NCBI GenBank assembly: GCA_946965045.2
Contig: OX337235.1
Location: 3,729,928-3,793,927, forward strand
Length of the DNA stretch: 64,000 nt
Source of the DNA: Epithemia pelagica
Taxonomy: Eukaryota > Bacillariophyta > Bacillariophyceae > Surirellales > Surirellaceae
Reading direction: 5' to 3'
In this document: in pieces, positions 58,446 through 64,000 of the stretch
Layout of the letters: every line of letters begins with the position of its first letter
Position numbering within the stretch: position 1 is the stretch's first letter
Notes under the pieces: model-generated
The model's input: only the letters and a program-made list of their open reading frames with translations
The model's database searches: none
Told to the model about the DNA's origin: nothing
Position numbers and translations under genes: made by a program

Positions 58446-59603
58446 ATGACAATGACGCTACAAGAACAAGCATGGCAGTCGGGGCTTGTCCTTTTGGACG
58501 AGAAAGCAGAATGGAATGAAAACGATTGGCCTCCTCTTGTGGGTGGATGGCGTTCGCTTCATGCATCGGTTGTACTCGATCATACGGTCGTCGTGTTGGG
58601 TGGATACAAACATTTGCAAGAGAATGTCAATTCCGTTCTTGTATTGAATTTAGCTAAACCAGACAAGCAGTGGCGACAAGGGCCATCCATGAACAAGAAA
58701 CGTTCTGGACATGCCGCTGTTGTGTGCAACGGAGGTATATACGTGATGGGAGGATTCAATGGATATTCAATGTTGGATTGTATGGAGCAAATTGATGCCA
58801 ACGATTTGCTACAACCATTGTCGACATCAAGCATGACGCATGAGAGTCATTGGACGAAATTGAAATGTCGATTATCAACTGGACGAAATGGATGTTGTGC
58901 CGTTACGGTGAAGAATCGATACATTGTTGTACTGGGGGGATGGGATGGAGGGCACAACTTGTCGTCGGATATCATTGATACCAGCAATCACACTGTCATT
59001 TCGGGACCAAATATGAACGTTCCACGTATATGGTGTGCCAGTGCGGTCGTTGGCCACCGCATCTTTGTCGTTGGAGGCTCGACAGTAGAGTATTTGGACT
59101 TTGGAAAGCCTAGTGACAATGCGGAGAGAAACGACACTCTGTCTACATTCATTTCCTCCTTGTCTGGTTGGACGACTCACTCTGATCTGGTACTTTCGGC
59201 CTCGCGAGATTCTTCTTGTGCAGTGGTTACCGTGGGATCCTGTCTGGTGGTGGCGGGAGACCATCAAACTGTGGAAATCTTGGATACGCATCACAACCGA
59301 ACGTGGAATTTCCCACCATTCCGCAATGTCGTTGATAACTGCAGTATGGTGACTGTAGCCGATCAAGTTGCCGTGATTGGTGGATGGAATAGTCCATCCT
59401 GTGCGACATTACCACTCATGGACAAGAGTACGTGGTGCTTTCGTCAACTTTGTGAGCAGCCTCGGATTGAATGGTATCATTGTCTGGAAAGATCGGGCAA
59501 CGAAGATGTCAATGATACATCCTGCACCATCTCGTCGTCGACTCTAAAACGATTGAGGACCTTTGATTACTGTGATTGTGACAACGAGGACGATGGCAGT
59601 TGA
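58446..59603 (+). CDS. Kelch-repeat beta-propeller protein (Kelch gene 6)
   Basis: A 385-aa protein and the cleanest member of the family: start MTMTLQEQAWQSGLVLLDE, blades ending VVVLGG, IYVMGG, YIVVLGG, IFVVGG, CLVVAG and VAVIGG, and the long C-terminus SSSTLKRLRTFDYCDCDNED. It has no insertion, frameshift or early stop. The propeller is probably six-bladed, counting these Gly doublets. No additional domain (BTB, F-box) accompanies it, so it may act as a stand-alone scaffold; ligand unknown. Confidence 0.88.
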   Translation: MTMTLQEQAWQSGLVLLDEKAEWNENDWPPLVGGWRSLHASVVLDHTVVVLGGYKHLQENVNSVLVLNLAKPDKQWRQGPSMNKKRSGHAAVVCNGGIYVMGGFNGYSMLDCMEQIDANDLLQPLSTSSMTHESHWTKLKCRLSTGRNGCCAVTVKNRYIVVLGGWDGGHNLSSDIIDTSNHTVISGPNMNVPRIWCASAVVGHRIFVVGGSTVEYLDFGKPSDNAERNDTLSTFISSLSGWTTHSDLVLSASRDSSCAVVTVGSCLVVAGDHQTVEILDTHHNRTWNFPPFRNVVDNCSMVTVADQVAVIGGWNSPSCATLPLMDKSTWCFRQLCEQPRIEWYHCLERSGNEDVNDTSCTISSSTLKRLRTFDYCDCDNEDDGS

Positions 59604-59690
59604 AATGTGCAACAGCTTGCACGGCCAAGGGCCCGGAAACTATATCATGAGCCATTATACTCTCATACAATACAGGAGATCGTGGCAGTT
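59604..59690 (+). other. Kelch gene 6 3' UTR hairpin
   Basis: GTGCAA, CAGC, TTGCAC at about 59607-59622, followed by GGCC and the conserved GGAAACTATAT..CCATTATAC block shared with genes 1, 4 and 5. Confidence 0.5.
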
Positions 59691-61413
59691 CTTAATTACA
59701 TTATGATTCATATATTTTTAGGTTAAGTTATTCGACAGCAAGTTCTTACATGTTTGAAGCACCACCTTATAGCATACGACCGCACATGAATTTCTTTCCG
59801 ATGCGATGGCGTCTGTGACAGTCGAACCCATCCGCCATGGTCAGCTATCCTTGTAGCAAATAATGAGATGTTACAGCGTCTGCTGTCATTTCTGGCAATC
59901 ACACTTGGGTGGATGGCCATGGTACCGCTCCTCTCTTTGGTGTTGAACACTCTCTGGGCTTGAATAGAATGAATCATCTTTCGACGGTTTTTGATGGTCT
60001 CGTTGCATCTTTGGGACGTGGAAGGAACGGCCTGAATTGTGTCTCGATCGAAAGCATTCATTCGTTCCAATTTCTGGAAATTGCCAGAAAGAGAACCAAA
60101 CGGGATGCCTCTTCAAACGGGATGCCTCTTGTGCATGCGAGGATTTTGTTGTTTTGGTGCTGCTGGTGGATAGAGAATCCTGATTTTACAGCTCTTGCCG
60201 TGCTCTCCTTCATGATAGAGTTTTTGGGTGTTGTTGTCATTATTGTAGCGCAATCGAAGGACTGTGTGGTCTTTACTCCTTGGCTCCATGAACTTTGCTC
60301 GCTTCCACCGCGCACCATGAGAGTCTCCATATCTGTCCGTGCCTTGGTTTGGCGTGTGGCTCCTATGTTCGATGAATCGCGGACAAAATGACGAAACGGG
60401 CGGATCCAAAGGTCCGATGCTGATGCATCATACCAAATGGGCATTGTAGATGTCGTTGTAGTGGTGCCATTGTCGCTTTTGACTCGTGTTTTGTTCTTAT
60501 GAAGGGTCATCGTTGGTTCCTCTTTCTTGGTGTCAATGTCTTTGCGGAGCCCCAAATCTGTCGACGCGGTAAATATAAGGCGATGCTACAATTCCCAAGG
60601 CCGTGCTGGTGGTGGCCCTTGTTCCAAATAACCGACTGGTTGTGGTTGTTGTCATTTGGTCTACAAGTTATTGATGCGTCGATCGAAACCATTCATTTGC
60701 TAATATCGAAAATAGCAAGAAGGAGGACAAAAAGGATGCCTGTTGTGCATGTGACGTTTGTTGTTGTTGTCGTTGCTGGTGGGTGTAGTCGTCATCATCG
60801 TAGTGCAATCGAGTGACTACACGGTTTGCACCTGTCCGCCACAAACCATGGGTTTTGACATTTGTTGGTGTTCCTTATTTTGGCTTGGTTCATGGTCGTG
60901 TCCGATGAATCCGACAAAAGAACGTCTCCACACTTCTCCTCCCCTTGCAATCAACATTGCCATTGAACGATCATGTGTGGGGAAACCGAAGTGCATGGTT
61001 GGTGTGTAGAGGACGGATCATCACCACTGCACTTTTGTGTTGATGATTGAGTAAGGTACTGGCGGAGGATTCTGGTTATCATGATGGCTTTTCGCGGTCC
61101 GTGCAAGGGTGCTTCTTCTTGGAAATCCTGGGGCGACAACGCGATCCTTTTCTTTGATTCATTCTTCAGTACTCCAATCGGACGAGGAGGGAGTGGAACT
61201 GTGCTCGGTACTTCGATCCGTAGCGTTGCGTTCCTCGTCATCGGCGCGATTCAATCCTAGGTCCGACTTGAAGCCTCTTGGAGCATTCGATGCGAACATG
61301 ACGTCGCTATTCATCGGAAAATTTGTCGCTCTCCCCCAAGCAGTGCCGTCATAGATATTTCGGCTCCCCGCAAGGCGATTGCAGGTGGCTTTTCCACGCC
61401 ATTCTGGTTTCGT
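59691..61413. other. Gene-poor region with diverged tandem duplication
   Basis: No recognisable gene. Two stretches (about 60045-60390 and 60680-60925) are diverged copies of each other (shared GAAA.CATTCATT, GGATGCCT.TTGTGCATG, GTAG.GCAATCGA and CCGATGAATC). A perfect small tandem repeat, AAACGGGATGCCTCTT twice, lies near 60100-60132. A short open frame around 61080-61260 (+) is possible but unsupported. Confidence 0.5.
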
Positions 61414-61525
61414 CAACGCAAATTCAAACCTTCTTCTTCACCATTGACGGGTGATCCGTCGAGATGATTCTTTGCACCGACCGTGCAAAAGATACGCACA
61501 GAGCGCAAAAAGATATTGGGATTTT

Positions 61526-61535
61526 GGGGGGGGGG
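61526..61535. repeat. Poly-G tract
   Basis: Ten G in a row in the flank of the SET gene; prone to length errors. Confidence 0.9.
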
Positions 61536-61635
61536 TGAACTCAAAAGAGGGCATGTTCGCCCCCCTTTCATGAACGGCGCGATCAATGATCGACCGTCCG
61601 TCCTCCGTACGTGGTGGAGTGGATATAACTCGAGT

Positions 61636-62766
61636 TCACCATGACCATGACACTGAAAGAAAAACCAGGAGAGTCGTCGTGGCTTTTCGTATCGAGTGAT
61701 CGTTACATATGAAACAAGACGAGACAGAAAAGAGCAGAGCCTGTGGATCTGGACAAGACGTTCTGGTGATTGTTCGAAAGTGACCCACATTGCCGAGCTC
61801 AAACGCTTGTATCGCGTTCGGCTTACAGGAATGATTCACCAAGTAGGCGGGAGACTCAAACAGTGCCGTTCCAAGAATACCATCATCTATTGTTGTATTT
61901 GTATTGCTTCGGTTGGCAGTAGTGACAGAGAATGCGTTGGCCTTGACGCGTGAAAGAGCTTGTTGAATCAAATGAGGATTGGGCATGACACCTTCCCATT
62001 GATCTAATGCCGCCTGTGCAAGCATAAAGACGGTGAAGATGACCGCTTGTTCATGAATTTGAGCATTGTCGTTGCTTGCTACACGTCTGTCGTCATTCGC
62101 CTGAGGTACCATATCCATTACATCCTCCCAATTATTTAACGCAATGACCGATTTTTTCTCCTCTATTCCAACCTTCTTGATTCTGAGCTTTGATCCTTTG
62201 AAGCTGTAGAAAAGCAATCGGTATACATGAAGAGCCGTCGGAAAAAGTTTGGGGATCCGACCTTGCTGTAAAACCCGGACAATCGCATTCTGCTCTTCAT
62301 ACAATCCCAATTGTGTGGCTGTTTTACGGCATTCTTCCGAACAAAGTAGCATTGGATACAACGACGATCCCGACGATGAACTCTCTGTTGTTTTTTCTCG
62401 GCAGGGACGAAAACAAATGGCACAATGTGTTTGGCGTCGAGACTCGAGCAGCACTGGAGGTACCAGGGCCCGAGCCCCTCGGAACAGAGTTTGGTTTCGC
62501 CGAATTGGATCATCATTCATGCTTCCATCCACTGCTTTTCCTTTCCTCTGTTCCACGATTTCTGGCTCTGGATCATGACAACTAGACGACGCAGTAACAG
62601 TTGCCCCTTTGTTCTGCTGCTTCTGGCTGCCCACAACCAACAGACTTGGTCCTCCCATGCATTCTCCCACGGCAATGTCTCGAACAGCACACAGGCCGCG
62701 TCCCTTGGAACGCGTCACATGTCGCACAGCGTAGCATGAATCGTTCTGTTGGTAGCCGTCGTCCAT
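61636..62766 (-). CDS. SET/MYND (SMYD-like) protein, C-terminally truncated
   Basis: A 376-aa protein. Residues about 12-40 match the start of a split SET domain (SKGRGLCAVRDIAVGE). Residues 115-147 carry a MYND-like zinc region (CAICFRPC ... CSEECRK). Residues about 265-320 carry the cofactor-site core ALFESPAYLVNHSCKPNAI. SMYD proteins methylate lysines of histones and other proteins. After NHSCKPN the expected GEE..YG end of the SET domain and the post-SET cysteines are missing, and the tail (ITRTSCPDPQALLFSVSSC) does not resemble the family. The gene is therefore frameshifted, truncated or spliced near 61800. ATG 62766 fits the domain start. Confidence 0.65.
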   Translation of the reverse strand: MDDGYQQNDSCYAVRHVTRSKGRGLCAVRDIAVGECMGGPSLLVVGSQKQQNKGATVTASSSCHDPEPEIVEQRKGKAVDGSMNDDPIRRNQTLFRGARALVPPVLLESRRQTHCAICFRPCREKTTESSSSGSSLYPMLLCSEECRKTATQLGLYEEQNAIVRVLQQGRIPKLFPTALHVYRLLFYSFKGSKLRIKKVGIEEKKSVIALNNWEDVMDMVPQANDDRRVASNDNAQIHEQAVIFTVFMLAQAALDQWEGVMPNPHLIQQALSRVKANAFSVTTANRSNTNTTIDDGILGTALFESPAYLVNHSCKPNAIQAFELGNVGHFRTITRTSCPDPQALLFSVSSCFICNDHSIRKATTTLLVFLSVSWSW

Positions 62767-63263
62767 GTCATGGCGGAAGTGTCATGCTCAATCAGCTACC
62801 ATAGCTATTGTTACCTCTAGAGAGAGATCTCGTCGTCGTCGTCAACGCGTTCTTCTTGCTCTTTGGCAGCTGTTATTCAGTATGATGTTTTGAGTACAAT
62901 CCTACTATGAATTCTTTGCAGTTCTTGGAAAATGAATGGCTGTATGGCTCTCATGAGACGGAAGACGGAATGACCTCTCCACTTATCGAAGTGGGGCTGA
63001 AAGATTTTCTACTATGAATATTCAAACGAAGCGTTTTACATATATCCCCACAAACGTAGGCTATTCGATCGGCCGTTTGATTCTGGCTATTCTGTGATGA
63101 GGCTGAATTGAATGAGGCCTACAGAGACAGAGGCTCAAGGCCAAACAGAATTCCAATGTCTGGAATTCATTGATCAAAGATCGAAACGAAAATACATTAG
63201 TATTCATTTCGAAAGTCATACCGTATACTGTCCTATCAGAAAGAAGAAAGAATAATCGAAAAT
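62767..63263. other. Divergent intergenic region
   Basis: Lies between the SET gene (-) and the hydrolase gene (+), and probably contains both promoters. No gene or repeat was seen. Confidence 0.4.
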
Positions 63264-64000
63264 ATGTCGAAACAAAACAACGAGAGAATCGGTCTCTCTC
63301 TCAATGGAGGGATTCTTGTAGCTGCAGCAGGAAACGCGGCAATCATGCGGGGCTTCCAGCAGAACAAAATCAAGGTGGACGGTAAGGAAAGACCAGCTTT
63401 GGAAGCTTTCCACTATATGTCTGGCCTCAGCGGAGGGATAATTCCCACCGTACTGTATAGCTATTCCCAGGACGTCGACTCTTCGGAACTCTTGGATGCA
63501 GATAATCGCATCGACGACCCCTCCAAAATCACTCCCGAAGTATTGGAAAGAAGAGCTGAAAATTCAATCTTCGAAAAATTGGTGTCGAGTTTGAGTCTTA
63601 GGGCGATTCCGATGATCATATACGGACTATTTTCCATGAATCTTGATGCGATTTGGACATTGACGCTTTGGTACGGATTACTGAGACTGTATGGTATCCA
63701 GAGGAACAAACATATTTTGACCAGCTCGGACGAGGCGAAGGACGACTCGATTCGCCCTCGAGAAGGAATCAAGGCGATTCCATTGGTCAACTTTTCTTTG
63801 GCTGGTGATGCTGAAGACAATGGGAGATCTGGAATTCAGGCTTTTCTAAAAATTTCCTGGAAACTTACCAATTATTTTGGGTTTGGAGAAGGTTTTAAAA
63901 ACTACCCAAAAGATGACGGATGGCCTGAATACACCAACACTTTTGTTTCTCCCGAGATTATCAGAGACACTGTAGAGGAGTACGGTGGTAGCTTCTTAAT
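63264..64000 (+). CDS. cPLA2/patatin-like acyl hydrolase, 5' part
   Basis: An open frame from ATG 63264 to the window end (245 codons), so the gene is incomplete. The start MSKQNNERIGLSLNGGILVA has a Gly-rich loop like the oxyanion-hole region of cytosolic phospholipase A2/patatin enzymes. FHYMSGLSGGIIPT carries the nucleophile elbow G-L-S-G-G (Ser56), close to cPLA2 GLSGS. A hydrophobic stretch (IPMIIYGLFSMNLDAIWTLT) follows near residue 115, perhaps a membrane-binding helix. The catalytic Asp would lie beyond the window. The reaction (release of fatty acids from glycerolipids) is inferred from the family. The frame is clean and codon use looks like a host gene. Confidence 0.7.
   Translation, partial: MSKQNNERIGLSLNGGILVAAAGNAAIMRGFQQNKIKVDGKERPALEAFHYMSGLSGGIIPTVLYSYSQDVDSSELLDADNRIDDPSKITPEVLERRAENSIFEKLVSSLSLRAIPMIIYGLFSMNLDAIWTLTLWYGLLRLYGIQRNKHILTSSDEAKDDSIRPREGIKAIPLVNFSLAGDAEDNGRSGIQAFLKISWKLTNYFGFGEGFKNYPKDDGWPEYTNTFVSPEIIRDTVEEYGGSFL

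Noticed and set aside
61620-61660. CCATGACCATGACACTGAAA near the SET gene as a further Kelch start relic
   Set aside because: Only about 20 bases resemble the Kelch start and nothing follows; chance cannot be excluded.

Overview
The window looks like nuclear DNA of a stramenopile alga, most likely a pennate diatom. The grounds are Copia-type LTR elements with the odd Gag zinc fingers and RT boxes of diatom Copia lineages, an HTTM-family membrane protein, a Crinkler-type N-terminal domain, and no prokaryotic operon structure. The organism assignment is inference. About half of the window is transposon. No rRNA gene, tRNA gene or CRISPR array was seen.

The host genes are dominated by a family of six Kelch beta-propeller genes at 2102-3181 (+), 7019-8098 (+), 17713-25050 (+, split), 36893-38185 (-), 49957-57352 (-, split) and 58446-59603 (+). 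They lie in diverged duplication blocks that also carry a conserved 5' region, a conserved 3' hairpin, and relics of a neighbouring ribonuclease-inhibitor-type LRR gene and of further Kelch starts. Other host genes are an HTTM (gamma-carboxylase-like) membrane gene with lesions (3430-5785), a Crinkler-like/chymotrypsin-fold peptidase with Cys at the nucleophile position (26691-27809, -), a broken unknown gene (25459-26610, -), a truncated SET/MYND gene (61636-62766, -), and the start of a cPLA2/patatin-like hydrolase running off the right edge (63264-64000).

Mobile elements: El3, a Copia on - at 9433-16526 (TSD caatg, decayed); El1, a Copia on + at 18036-24252 inserted in Kelch gene 3 (gag frameshift, pol nonsense); El2, a near-identical and apparently intact Copia on + at 50959-57175 inserted in Kelch gene 5; El4, a Copia on - at 28103-34699 with identical 164-bp LTRs and one 2056-aa ORF; El5, a Copia on + at 38773-47978 (TSD gtcac) with an additional upstream coiled-coil ORF. 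A complete PIF/Harbinger DNA transposon (44738-47879, TSD tga) is nested in the 3' LTR of El5. A foldback/MULE-like element with about 350-bp inverted arms lies at 34764-36197.

The most interesting signals are these. (1) In the two unrelated Copia families El1/El2 and El3, gag and pol are in the same frame and separated by a UGA that is followed at once by a strong stem-loop; the first thing encoded after the stop is a hydrophobic, membrane-like segment. This suggests a readthrough-made, membrane-tethered Gag-Pol. (2) El5 has an extra ORF whose ancestral stop overlaps the gag-pol start as ATGA. (3) Two young copies of one Copia family have each broken a different member of the same Kelch family.
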